Assembly (NCBI GenBank): GCA_013001975.1
Contig: JABDKX010000072.1
Span: 1 to 40,742, forward strand
Length of the DNA: 40,742 nt
Source: Saprospiraceae bacterium
Lineage (GTDB): Bacteria; Bacteroidota; Bacteroidia; Chitinophagales; Saprospiraceae
Direction: 5' to 3'
The notes beneath the pieces are model-generated. The model worked only from the letters and a program-made list of their open reading frames with translations. It made no database searches and had not been told where the DNA came from. A program made the translations under genes and the position numbers. The number at the start of each line of letters is the position of its first letter. The stretch's first letter is position 1. Positions 1-8,076 of the stretch are shown piece by piece.

Positions 1-69
<69 letters not shown>

Positions 70-91
<22 letters not shown>

Positions 92-421
92 ACTTAATAA
101 TTAAGTGCTTCAAATTATTTTCCTTAAACCCAATACGTCAATTAACTTTTTCCCCTAATATTTTAAGGGATGGCAAAGATAAGCTAAAACATCACTAATA
201 GTCAAACTATTTTTTAAATATTTTCTAAACACTAATCCTATTTTTGTTGATAACTAGAACATTAAAGATTAGACACTGATTATTCGCTTTTTATAAATGA
301 ATTTTTAAATATTTGTACCCAATTGGTTTACAGAAATTTAATATCATTTACGCTCTTTTTCTTAAAGTAAATATTTAAGATCCAGCACGTTGAAAACTCA
401 CAAGAAAATATTTAAAAAAAA
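70..421. other. Divergent intergenic region, 16S rRNA / serC
   Basis: About 350 nt between the minus-strand 16S gene and serC. It holds the pre-rRNA leader and rrn promoter (listed separately). TATTTTTG at 239-246 on the plus strand matches the -7 consensus and could serve serC, but it has no clear TTTG box upstream and would leave a ~165-nt leader. No convincing ORF or RNA was seen otherwise. Confidence 0.5.
174..206 (-). promoter_or_regulatory. rRNA operon promoter (TTTG / TATCTTTG)
   Basis: On the minus strand TTTG (203-206) is followed after 21 nt by TATCTTTG (174-181), an exact match to the Bacteroidota -7 consensus TAnnTTTG. It lies about 105 nt upstream of the 16S 5' end, a sensible distance for an rrn leader. 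Spacing is 2 nt longer than the usual 19. Confidence 0.65.
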
Positions 422-1492
422 ATGAAAAAACATAACTTCTCAGCTGGTCCAGCAATATTACCGCAATCGGTAAAAGAAAAAGCGTCTCAAGCAGCTGTTG
501 ACTATAACAATTCAGGGTTGTCTTTAATGGAGATGTCTCATAGAGGAAAAGAGTTCGTTGAAATCCTAAACAAAGCAGAAAAAAACGTAAGGACTCTATT
601 AGGTGTAGATGACAATTATGCTGTCCTATTCTTAACTGGAGGTGCCAGCACACAGTTCTTTATGACTGCGATGAACCTAGCAAATCCAAATGACAATATT
701 GCATATGTGGATACTGGAGCTTGGTCATCAAAAGCAATCAAGGAAGCTAAATTGTTTTCAAACGTAAATGTCATTGCATCATCAAAAGAGGCTAATTACA
801 ATTACATTCCTGAAATAGTGCCTCCATCAATGACCCCAAAATATATGCACTTAACATCTAACAATACTATATATGGTACTCAGATTAAAGAATGGCCAGA
901 TGTCACCTGCCCCTTCGTTTGTGATATGAGTTCTGATATTTTTAGTAGGCCACTTCCTTTAGAGAAGTTTGGAGTCATATATGCAGGAGCTCAAAAAAAC
1001 GTTGGGCCTGCAGGTGTGTCCTTAGTAATTATAAAAAAAGAATTGCTGGGAAAAGTTGAACGCCAACTTCCTACTATATTAAATTATCAAACACATATTG
1101 ACAAAGGGTCTTCTTTTAATACACCCCCTGTTTTTCCAATATACGTTACCATGCTTACGCTTCAATGGACAATTGACAATGGTGGAGTATCAGCCATGGC
1201 AAAACGAAACAGCGAAAAATCACAATTGCTTTATAATGAAATAGATTCAAATGATCTCTTTGTTGGCACAGCACAAGTTTCAAGCAGATCAAACATGAAT
1301 GCAACTTTTCTTTTAAAAGACGAATCATTAACTGACGCCTTTTTAGAGGATTGTCAAGCTGCAGGAATTGTTGGCATAAAAGGTCACCGTTCAGTTGGTG
1401 GATTTCGTGCTTCAATGTATAATGCAATGGGTTTGGATAGTGTACAAGCATTGGTAGATGTAATGAATTCATTTTCAAAAAAGCATGGTTAG
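422..1492 (+). CDS. serC: Phosphoserine aminotransferase SerC
   Basis: A cytosolic PLP enzyme that converts 3-phosphohydroxypyruvate and glutamate to phosphoserine in serine synthesis; the family also acts in vitamin B6 synthesis in some bacteria. The 356-aa length is normal for SerC. The N-terminus NFSAGPAILP is the family signature. GGAST at about 73-77 contributes to phosphate/PLP binding, and AGAQKNVGPAG (188-198) carries the Schiff-base lysine, Lys192. The HRSVGG-FRASMYNA stretch near the C-terminus is also typical. The ATG follows an A-rich stretch with no Shine-Dalgarno, as usual in this phylum. serA, the common neighbour in Bacteroidota, is absent; instead the next gene overlaps serC by 8 nt. 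Confidence 0.97.
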   Translation: MKKHNFSAGPAILPQSVKEKASQAAVDYNNSGLSLMEMSHRGKEFVEILNKAEKNVRTLLGVDDNYAVLFLTGGASTQFFMTAMNLANPNDNIAYVDTGAWSSKAIKEAKLFSNVNVIASSKEANYNYIPEIVPPSMTPKYMHLTSNNTIYGTQIKEWPDVTCPFVCDMSSDIFSRPLPLEKFGVIYAGAQKNVGPAGVSLVIIKKELLGKVERQLPTILNYQTHIDKGSSFNTPPVFPIYVTMLTLQWTIDNGGVSAMAKRNSEKSQLLYNEIDSNDLFVGTAQVSSRSNMNATFLLKDESLTDAFLEDCQAAGIVGIKGHRSVGGFRASMYNAMGLDSVQALVDVMNSFSKKHG

Positions 1493-2219
1493 ATCCGCAT
1501 CTTTTGTATTTGACAATATTACTGTTCCAATCAAAATAAAAATGGAATGGCGGAAAACTGTACGCTATTCTATTGCAAAGAAAAGCATCAACATGCTTTT
1601 ACCTAAGTTTTATGATAAAGCACAGGTCATCAGTGAGTATCATAAACTGAAAAATTGGTGTTTCAAAGAATTCAAAAAAAATCCTAGTCTTTTAGAAAGA
1701 TTTAAAACAAAAGAATACTTGGACAAACATTCAATTGAAATTTTCCAACAATCATTTATATTAAGAATTAAGAAAGAACCAAGAAAGACTTGTTCGGCTC
1801 ATATCAACAAACAAAAAGAAGTTATTGTAAAGTGCCCTGATGATATTGCTTTTGGTGATCAAAACAGATTAATAGGAATGGTCTTGAGTCGTGTATTTTC
1901 AAATTTCTTTATCAAGGATATTAAAGAAAGAGTTATGCATTACAATCGGTTGTATTTTAATGAAGCAATCGATAATATAAAATTGAAAAATAATCAAAGC
2001 AATTGGGGCAGTTGTTCAACTAAAAGAAACATAAATTTATCAAGCAGATTGTTGTTTGCTCCAATGGATGTTCTCGATTACGTAATTATACACGAATTAG
2101 CACATTTAAAAGAAATGAATCATTCTCCAAGGTTTTGGAATATTGTCAGAAAGGTTATGCCTGATTATTTAGAAAAAGAAGCTTGGTTGGACAAACATGG
2201 AAATTCTCTTAAATTTTAG
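1485..2219 (+). CDS. YgjP/SprT-like zinc metallopeptidase (M48-type)
   Basis: 244 aa, predicted cytosolic, with no signal peptide. The C-terminal part has the YgjP (DUF45/WLM-like) signature: NWGSCSTKRNINLS at about 173-186, then HELAHLKEMNHSPRFW with His203, Glu204, His207 (HExxH) and a third likely ligand at His213. Family members are putative zinc proteases, often found near restriction systems, with poorly known substrates. The first ~100 residues (basic, beta-rich) match the usual N-terminal half. The start overlaps the serC stop (ATGGTTAG), which implies translational coupling. The first residues (VRSASFVFDN) are hydrophilic; Met20 is an alternative start but would cut into the conserved N-terminal half. 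Confidence 0.85.
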   Translation: MVRSASFVFDNITVPIKIKMEWRKTVRYSIAKKSINMLLPKFYDKAQVISEYHKLKNWCFKEFKKNPSLLERFKTKEYLDKHSIEIFQQSFILRIKKEPRKTCSAHINKQKEVIVKCPDDIAFGDQNRLIGMVLSRVFSNFFIKDIKERVMHYNRLYFNEAIDNIKLKNNQSNWGSCSTKRNINLSSRLLFAPMDVLDYVIIHELAHLKEMNHSPRFWNIVRKVMPDYLEKEAWLDKHGNSLKF

Positions 2220-2258
2220 TCCCCCAAACAGGCCAAATTCGATATGCCTTCTTGACAT

Positions 2259-2287
2259 TTTGTTAAAATCCTCATATATTATAGTTG
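2259..2287 (+). promoter_or_regulatory. Candidate promoter of intergenic RNA
   Basis: TTTG at 2259-2262 is followed after 17 nt by TATAGTTG at 2280-2287, a 7/8 match to TAnnTTTG. Spacing is slightly shorter than the usual 19. It points at a region that ends in a strong terminator, with no annotated gene between. Confidence 0.35.
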
Positions 2288-2377
2288 AGATTGAGACAAA
2301 AACGGATTGAGGTTCGTTTAATAAGTACCCGTTGTAACAATGTTACATAAATTTTTTAAACGTAAAATATCAAGCCC

Positions 2378-2446
2378 ATGATCATTTTTAGCATCGCCTT
2401 AGTCATTATTCTAATCCATGGAGAGAGATTAATCCAAAAGGCATAA
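2378..2446 (+). CDS. Possible 22-aa hydrophobic peptide
   Basis: A short ATG ORF translates to MIIFSIALVIILIHG followed by ERLIQKA. It is a single hydrophobic stretch with a charged, basic tail, the layout of small type I toxin-like or membrane regulatory peptides. The start codon lies in the CCATG/CATGG stem, which would limit translation. No Shine-Dalgarno is visible and chance ORFs of this size are common, so this is a weak call resting on composition and on its position between a promoter and a terminator. Confidence 0.2.
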   Translation: MIIFSIALVIILIHGERLIQKA

Positions 2447-2471
2447 AACAAACCTTATTCTATAAGGAAGT

Positions 2472-2499
2472 GGGTAGTTTGAAGCTACCCTTTTTTTTT
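2472..2499 (+). terminator. Rho-independent terminator
   Basis: The stem GGGTAG (2472-2477) / CTACCC (2485-2490) has a 7-nt loop and is followed directly by nine T residues (2491-2499). It ends the intergenic transcript, or a long 3' UTR of the upstream gene, just before the convergent lipoprotein gene. Confidence 0.85.
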
Positions 2500-2507
2500 A
2501 CAAAAGT

Positions 2508-2990
2508 TTATTGGACAGCTGTAAACATTGCTTTTATTTCATCTAATGTATATTGCCCCATTAGACCTGCCTGAAACGTGAATTGATTGTCACCTTGAAT
2601 TTTTATGTACCTGAAGTCGTATGTGATTCGGTCATCCAGTTCTGGATACTTTTTTTCAAAAATAAACCCGTTATCAGTTTCTTCAATAATTTTAGAAAAG
2701 TATTTTGATTCAGAGGCATCTGATTTTTGCTGTGCAACAAGTTTATGAATATCTCTTATGTATGATTTTCCAGAAAGTATTTGAATATAAAAACCATCTC
2801 CTTTTTTTACAGTAACTTCTTTTACTATGCCTAAATCGTCCTTTGAAATTACAGGATCTGTGGGACTTTTAATTTTAATTGGCATTCCATAAGACATTAA
2901 ATCTAAATCAACAAAATCTGATTTCACGCCATCTCCTTTACAAGAAAAAAGTAGCGCGATGATAAAGCAAAAAAATATTTGGTTACGCAT
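2508..2990 (-). CDS. Putative lipoprotein, unknown function
   Basis: 160 aa with a lipoprotein signal: positively charged start, hydrophobic core and lipobox LLFSC with the lipidated cysteine at Cys17. The mature part (GDGVKSDFVDLD...) is rich in charged residues and beta-strand-like, with no motif I recognise. It probably sits on the periplasmic side of a membrane. It is the last gene of the leftward run dnaE - TlpA-like - redoxin, but the 83-nt gap to the redoxin gene contains a GC-rich hairpin, so it may be separately expressed. Confidence 0.75.
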   Translation of the reverse strand: MRNQIFFCFIIALLFSCKGDGVKSDFVDLDLMSYGMPIKIKSPTDPVISKDDLGIVKEVTVKKGDGFYIQILSGKSYIRDIHKLVAQQKSDASESKYFSKIIEETDNGFIFEKKYPELDDRITYDFRYIKIQGDNQFTFQAGLMGQYTLDEIKAMFTAVQ

Positions 2991-3004
2991 TTATATAAAT
3001 TAAA

Positions 3005-3024
3005 GTGCCGCAATAATGCGGCAC
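3005..3024 (-). terminator. Hairpin, probable attenuating terminator
   Basis: Perfect 7-bp GC-rich stem GTGCCGC/GCGGCAC with a 6-nt loop, followed on the minus strand by CTTTAATTTAT. It lies between the redoxin gene and the lipoprotein gene, about 50 nt after the redoxin stop. The T tract is interrupted, so termination may be partial. Confidence 0.55.
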
Positions 3025-3073
3025 AAATTTACTTAATATTATTATCTATTAAAGATGATTCATTTTTAAATGA

Positions 3074-3658
3074 CTAAGAAGTTTTTATTGAACAACCAAT
3101 GGCTTTAGTTGTAGCTGGTGAAGGATCTTTTCCTTCTTGTAATGCTTTAATTGCATTTTCTAAATAACGTTCTTGAACCAAACTAGCGTCTCTTGGACTG
3201 TCATCAATAGCGCCAATATATTTTACTATCATATTTTCGTCCAATAAAAACACATGCGGTGTTTTTGTAGCACCATATTGTGGATAAACATGTTGCCCGT
3301 CATCAAATAAATAAACAAACGGAAATTCTTTTTCATTAGCCCTAACTATCATTTCTTCATAACTGTCAGCTGGTTTAGCAATTGGATCATTTGGATTAAT
3401 GGCAACAACTGGGTAACCCATTGGTGCATACTTGTTGTGTAGTTCAATAAGTCTGTCTTCATACATAACTGCGTAAGGACAATGATTACAAGTAAAAGTG
3501 ACAATAAACCCTTTAGCATCTTTTAAGTCAGAAAGCGACACCATTTTGCCATCAACATTTTTTAATTTAAAATCTGTGGCCTTATCACCTATTTCGTATC
3601 CGTTACCTATTGTAAAAGACATTGTTCCTAGTACAAATAAAATCAATAAACTTTTCAT
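3074..3658 (-). CDS. Secreted redoxin (AhpC/TSA-like thioredoxin fold)
   Basis: 194 aa. A signal peptide (MKSLLILFVLGTMSFTIG) precedes a redoxin domain beginning GYEIGDKATDFKLKNVDGK. The redox motif is TCNHCPYA with Cys57 and Cys60, a CxxC pair typical of the 'thioredoxin family protein' group with CxHCPY. Later GATKTPHVFLLDE contains the cis-proline region and DDSPRD is a conserved loop of this subfamily. It likely acts in the periplasm as a thiol-disulfide or peroxide-linked protein; the substrate is unknown. It starts 6 nt after the TlpA-like gene, so the two are probably cotranscribed. Confidence 0.88.
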   Translation of the reverse strand: MKSLLILFVLGTMSFTIGNGYEIGDKATDFKLKNVDGKMVSLSDLKDAKGFIVTFTCNHCPYAVMYEDRLIELHNKYAPMGYPVVAINPNDPIAKPADSYEEMIVRANEKEFPFVYLFDDGQHVYPQYGATKTPHVFLLDENMIVKYIGAIDDSPRDASLVQERYLENAIKALQEGKDPSPATTKAIGCSIKTS

Positions 3659-3664
3659 ATAAAC

Positions 3665-4165
3665 TTATTTTATAAATGTTTCAATTAATAATTCTAATTC
3701 TTCTTTTGAATGAAATACCTTTTCGTGAAATTCGCTTTTGTTTTTACTTTTTAGCAAAGTAATAGGAATTGCACCTGACCACTCAGAATCGACTTTGTCA
3801 ATCCAAGTTGACTCTTTTGGATCTAAAAGCAAGACGACTTCTGACTTAATTTCTTTTTTATTTAAAAAAGGAATTAGCCTTTTATCTATTTGTTTTTCAA
3901 AATCTAAGCTTACTAGGATAACTTTAACTGGTTTGTCATCATACCTTTCGCTCAAATCTTCAAAATAGGGTAACTCCTTAACACAAGGTCCACACCATGT
4001 TGCCCAAAAATTAATGACATACGTCGTGTCATTTTCTATATAAAAATAGTCCTTCTCTAAACTGTCAAAAGATCTATAAATCTTTACATCAGATCTGTTC
4101 CAACTTTGAGAAGAAAGATAGGAGATATTAAATATGATAAATAATATTGTGGTGATAAACTTCAT
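3665..4165 (-). CDS. TlpA-like thiol-disulfide oxidoreductase
   Basis: 166 aa. The N-terminal hydrophobic segment (FITTILFIIFNISYLSS) is a signal peptide or anchor. The active site WATWCGPC with Cys58 and Cys61 sits in YVINFWATWCGPCVKELPYF, the standard TlpA/ResA pattern; the cis-Pro loop is GAIPITLL. Such proteins reduce periplasmic disulfides, for example on apocytochromes or copper centres; no partner is visible here. It lies 40 nt downstream of dnaE and 6 nt before the redoxin gene, forming a small redox pair. Confidence 0.9.
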   Translation of the reverse strand: MKFITTILFIIFNISYLSSQSWNRSDVKIYRSFDSLEKDYFYIENDTTYVINFWATWCGPCVKELPYFEDLSERYDDKPVKVILVSLDFEKQIDKRLIPFLNKKEIKSEVVLLLDPKESTWIDKVDSEWSGAIPITLLKSKNKSEFHEKVFHSKEELELLIETFIK

Positions 4166-4205
4166 ATACTTATAATGGATTAATCTGGCTTTTGTATTTG
4201 ATGTT

Positions 4206-7200
4206 TTAATTTAATTTATAGCTGAACCCAAGACTTCTGATTCTTTCAATAAAACGAGAACTGACATCAACTTTGTATGCTCCGACATTAAAATCAATTG
4301 AATAAGCTTCATCAACTACTTTAAGTTTTAACGCATGATCTCCTACATTTTCTGAACAAATTGTTTTAAACTCCTTAACCAATTCCTTTGTAATCGATTC
4401 TATTGGTACTCTAACAGTTAATGATTTAGTCAAATCTTCACTTACTGATGCCAGCAATCTTATATCAAACAACTTAAAAAAAGTCTTGTTCGACTTGTAG
4501 TACTCCTGATACTGTCCACATACATATAATACTTGTCCAACAGAAATGAGTTCTTTATACTTTTCGTAATTTTCATTATACAAACCAAACTCGAAGGAAC
4601 CTGTATAGTCTTGTAAAGTGAGTCGTGCATAACCCAATCCGTTTCTTTGAGAAACACCGTGCATCGCAGTCGAAATTATTCCTGCCATTTTACATTCAAT
4701 TCCAAGAGAAGATGCTGCTTGTGTTAAATTACAATTCGTATAGTTTTCAAGTTCCATTTTGTAATCATCCAATGGGTGTCCTGAAACATATATTCCAGTA
4801 ACTTCCTTTTCCTTTTCGAGAAGAATTGTTTTGATCCAGGGTTCCGCTTCTGGTAATGGAGGAGGATTTAAAAGTTGATCACTCATATCACCAAACAAAG
4901 AAGACTGTGACGACTCTTTTTGAGATTGATACGAATTCCCAAACTTGATAGCATGTTCTATATAAGTATCGTATTTATCTGATCTGGTAAAATACTGCGA
5001 TCTGTAATTGCCAAATGAATCTAATCCGCCGCCATATGCCAAACTCTCTAAAGTCTTTTTGTTAATTGACCTCAGATTTACTCTCATTGTGATATCAATT
5101 AAATCAGTAAAATCTTTTTTCTCCCTTTCCTTTATTAATTCACTTGCAGGACCTGCACCTAACCCTTTCAGAGCAGACAATCCAAATCGAATGTCTCCTT
5201 TTTTATTAACTGTAAAATTTATTCCACTTAAATTGACATCTGGACCAAACACTTTCAACCTCATTCTTTTACATTCTCTCAAGAAGAAGTTTAGCTTAGA
5301 CGTATCAGATTTGTTATGATTTAAAACTGCAGTCATAAACTCTGCAGGATAATGTGTTTTGAGATAAGCAGTTTGAAATGCAATAAAAGCATAACAAGTT
5401 GAGTGTGATTTATTAAATGCATACGATGCAAATGCTTCCCAATCTTTCCAGATTTTTGAAATTTTGTCATCAGGGTGGCCATTTTTTAAACAACCTTCCT
5501 TAAACTTAGGAAACATTTCATCAATAATCTTTTTCTTTTTCTTCCCCATTGCCTTTCTCAGCTTATCAGCTTGACCTTTTGAAAAGCCAGCTAATTTTTG
5601 AGAAAGCAACATCACTTGCTCTTGATAAACAGTTATACCATATGTTTCACCTAGATACTCCTCCATTTCCGGCAAATCGTAGGTAATGGTTTCCCGTCCA
5701 TGTGCTCTCGCAATAAAGTTAGGTATGTATTGTAACGGACCTGGTCTGTACAATGCGTTCATCGCTATCAAGTCTTCAAATTTTGTTGGTTTGAGGTCTT
5801 TCAAGTGTTTTTGCATTCCAGGGGATTCATATTGAAATATGCCAATAGTGTTACCCTCGTGGAAAAGTTTATATGATTCCTGATCTTCTAAAGGAATTTT
5901 GTCAGGATCTATTTCAATGCCATGTGAGTCTTTTATAAAATTTATAGCATCCTTGATAATACTCAATGTCCTTAATCCCAAAAAGTCCATCTTCAATAAG
6001 CCAGCATCTTCAGCGACACTATTATCAAATTGACTTACAAGTAGGTCTGAATCCTTTGCAACGGAGACAGGTACATAATTGGTTATATCATCTGGCGTAA
6101 TAATTACCCCGCAAGCATGTATTCCAGTATTCCGCACAGACCCCTCAAGTTTTTTTGCAGAACGAATCATTTCCCCGATGGCATCTGGTTTGGATGCCAA
6201 ATCTCTGAATTGAGCCGCTTTATCTAAGTCTTCTTTGTTGAAGCTATTTTTATATTTATCAATTATGCCTCCTTCGTTAAGAACACCATTGAGCGTTGCT
6301 CCCAGATGTTGTGGGAAAGATTTTGATACTTTGTCAACCTCTCCTAACGGTACGTTCATAACTCGTCCAACATCACGTATCGACATTTTGGCAGCCATAG
6401 TACCATAAGTTATAATTTGTGCCACCTGATTTTTGCCATATTTATCAATGACATAATCGATAACTTTCGAACGGCCAGCATCATCAAAGTCAATATCGAT
6501 ATCCGGCATAGATACCCTTTCTGGATTTAAAAATCTTTCAAAAAGAAGGTCATACTTAATAGGATCAATATTGGTGATACCTAAACAATAAGCAACAGCC
6601 GATCCAGCGGCTGATCCTCTACCAGGACCAACGGCAACGCCCATTTCCCTAGCTGTGCTTGTAAGGTCTTGAACAATTAAGAAATAGCCTGGATATCCAG
6701 AGGAGTTGATTACTTTTAACTCAAAGTCTAACCTCTCTTTTATTTCCGGCGTTATATCATTGTACCTCCTTTTAGCTCCCTCAAATGTTATATGTCTTAG
6801 GTAATTTTCTTGTGATTTAAATTCCTTTGGCAATGGAAAATTTGGTAGTAAGACATCTCTCGCTAATTCTATAGTTTCCACCTTGCTATAAATATCCATC
6901 GTATTATCGATAGCTTGAGGAACATCAGAAAAAAGTTTGTTCATCTCCTCTTGGGACTTAAAATAAAAGTCAGAGCTGGGAAATTTAAATCTTTCTTTTT
7001 CCTCAATTAGAGAGTTGGTATTAATACATAATAAGATGTCATGAGGCTGATAATCTTCTTCTTCAACATAATGAGAATCATTAGTTGCGATTATTTTAAC
7101 ATTATGTTTCTTTGCAAATCCTATTAGAATCTGATTTATATTTTCTTGGCTGTATTTGGAAAAAGTTTTTCTTCCTGACTTATCATAAATGTCAATTTTT

Positions 7201-7754
7201 TCTAATCCACTATGCCTTTGAAGTTCGATATAATAGTCCTCTCCAAATAAATCAAGCCACCACTTTAATTCTTCCTCAGCTTCTTCTAATCTGTCTTGCG
7301 CAATAAGAGATGGTATAATTGCTCCTAAACAACAACTGGTTGCAATAATTCCTTTATGATACTTGAGTAATACCTCTTTGTCAATTCTTGGGAATTTTTG
7401 GTATAACCCTTCTGTAAATCCTAAAGAACAAAGCTTAATCAAATTTTGGTAACCCTCAGCATTCTTGGCAAGCATTAATTGGTGATAACGTCTGTCTTTT
7501 TCACCTTTACTTCTACTGAAAGATTTTATATGTCTGTCTTTTACAACATAAAATTCACAACCAATAATTGGCTTAATGTCTCTTTTATTTGCTTCTGCCA
7601 CAAACTTGAAGGCACCAAACATGTTACCATGATCTGTTAATGCCACTCCTTTTTGTCCATCGCGAACAGCCTTATCCATCATTTTACCAATATCCGATGC
7701 ACCATCTAGCAATGAATATTGAGTATGACAATGTAAATGACAAAAATCAGGCAT
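4206..7754 (-). CDS. dnaE: DNA polymerase III subunit alpha
   Basis: The replicative polymerase catalytic subunit, 1182 aa, a normal DnaE length. The PHP domain starts at the N-terminus (HLHCHTQYSLLDGAS, about 6-20). The C-family polymerase core includes VGPGRGSAAGSAVAY and the catalytic aspartate motif PDIDIDFDDAGR at about 415-426. The finger/helix-hairpin-helix region (FGLSALKGLGAG) lies around 855-866. The OB-fold (GYARLTLQDYTGSFEF) is near 1040. The start at MPDFCHLHCHT is standard. It heads the leftward run with two thioredoxin-fold genes, which have no obvious functional link. Confidence 0.98.
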   Translation of the reverse strand: MPDFCHLHCHTQYSLLDGASDIGKMMDKAVRDGQKGVALTDHGNMFGAFKFVAEANKRDIKPIIGCEFYVVKDRHIKSFSRSKGEKDRRYHQLMLAKNAEGYQNLIKLCSLGFTEGLYQKFPRIDKEVLLKYHKGIIATSCCLGAIIPSLIAQDRLEEAEEELKWWLDLFGEDYYIELQRHSGLEKIDIYDKSGRKTFSKYSQENINQILIGFAKKHNVKIIATNDSHYVEEEDYQPHDILLCINTNSLIEEKERFKFPSSDFYFKSQEEMNKLFSDVPQAIDNTMDIYSKVETIELARDVLLPNFPLPKEFKSQENYLRHITFEGAKRRYNDITPEIKERLDFELKVINSSGYPGYFLIVQDLTSTAREMGVAVGPGRGSAAGSAVAYCLGITNIDPIKYDLLFERFLNPERVSMPDIDIDFDDAGRSKVIDYVIDKYGKNQVAQIITYGTMAAKMSIRDVGRVMNVPLGEVDKVSKSFPQHLGATLNGVLNEGGIIDKYKNSFNKEDLDKAAQFRDLASKPDAIGEMIRSAKKLEGSVRNTGIHACGVIITPDDITNYVPVSVAKDSDLLVSQFDNSVAEDAGLLKMDFLGLRTLSIIKDAINFIKDSHGIEIDPDKIPLEDQESYKLFHEGNTIGIFQYESPGMQKHLKDLKPTKFEDLIAMNALYRPGPLQYIPNFIARAHGRETITYDLPEMEEYLGETYGITVYQEQVMLLSQKLAGFSKGQADKLRKAMGKKKKKIIDEMFPKFKEGCLKNGHPDDKISKIWKDWEAFASYAFNKSHSTCYAFIAFQTAYLKTHYPAEFMTAVLNHNKSDTSKLNFFLRECKRMRLKVFGPDVNLSGINFTVNKKGDIRFGLSALKGLGAGPASELIKEREKKDFTDLIDITMRVNLRSINKKTLESLAYGGGLDSFGNYRSQYFTRSDKYDTYIEHAIKFGNSYQSQKESSQSSLFGDMSDQLLNPPPLPEAEPWIKTILLEKEKEVTGIYVSGHPLDDYKMELENYTNCNLTQAASSLGIECKMAGIISTAMHGVSQRNGLGYARLTLQDYTGSFEFGLYNENYEKYKELISVGQVLYVCGQYQEYYKSNKTFFKLFDIRLLASVSEDLTKSLTVRVPIESITKELVKEFKTICSENVGDHALKLKVVDEAYSIDFNVGAYKVDVSSRFIERIRSLGFSYKLN

Positions 7755-8076
7755 AATTAGATTTGAGTTTATTGAAAACGAAGGTAGAAAAAAGACTAGA
7801 TGTCAATAGTTATATTATTCCTAAATATGAATTCTTCACAATTATAAATGAAAATACTACTCAAATAAGCCGCAAATCACACGCTTTTGGCAGAAGAACC
7901 TTCAGATTGCTTAATTTTTTCTTAAAATCTAAAATATTAAGTGACTTTTAGATTTAACCACCGTCTCAAAAATGTCAGACGAAATCATCCAAAAACGATT
8001 AAGATAAAGTCAAGATAGGAATTGATCAGCATTTAATGGATCTTGCAAATGTGTTTAGATCCATTAATTTTTTTAT
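7755..8076. other. Intergenic region upstream of dnaE
   Basis: About 320 nt between dnaE and the M43 protease gene, both on the minus strand. It should hold the dnaE promoter, but I find no clear TAnnTTTG box on that strand. A strong hairpin (8033-8067) lies at the far end. A TTG-initiated 62-codon ORF on the plus strand (7763-7951) has no recognisable features and is judged spurious. Confidence 0.4.
8033..8074. terminator. Hairpin terminator after the M43 protease gene
   Basis: The 11-bp perfect stem TTAATGGATCT (8033-8043) / AGATCCATTAA (8057-8067) has a 13-nt loop. It begins 9 nt after the stop of the minus-strand protease gene and so probably ends it. The T7 tract, however, follows the hairpin on the plus strand (8068-8074), where no gene precedes it. 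It may be bidirectional. Confidence 0.6.

Larger units (their letters stand above)
2293..2499 (+). ncRNA. Candidate structured RNA, possibly encoding a tiny peptide
   Basis: This stretch lies between a promoter-like element and a rho-independent terminator and is unusually rich in short perfect hairpins: TGTAAC/GTTACA (2333-2347, 3-nt loop), CCATG/CATGG (2376-2380 with 2417-2421), CCTTAT/ATAAGG (2453-2467, 3-nt loop) and the terminator stem. TACCC at 2326-2330 is also complementary to GGGTA in the terminator (2472-2476), so an alternative fold is possible. I do not recognise a known RNA family. It could equally be a long 3' UTR of the metallopeptidase gene. Confidence 0.4.

Noticed and set aside
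375-653. 92-codon minus-strand ORF across the serC start
   Set aside because: It is antisense to conserved serC codons, with no recognisable protein features.
5008-5319. 103-codon ORF antisense to dnaE
   Set aside because: It is a shadow of the dnaE reading frame with no features of its own.
7763-7951. TTG-initiated 62-codon ORF on the plus strand upstream of dnaE
   Set aside because: No signal, domain or membrane helix, a composition typical of translated AT-rich spacer, and an expected position for the dnaE promoter region.
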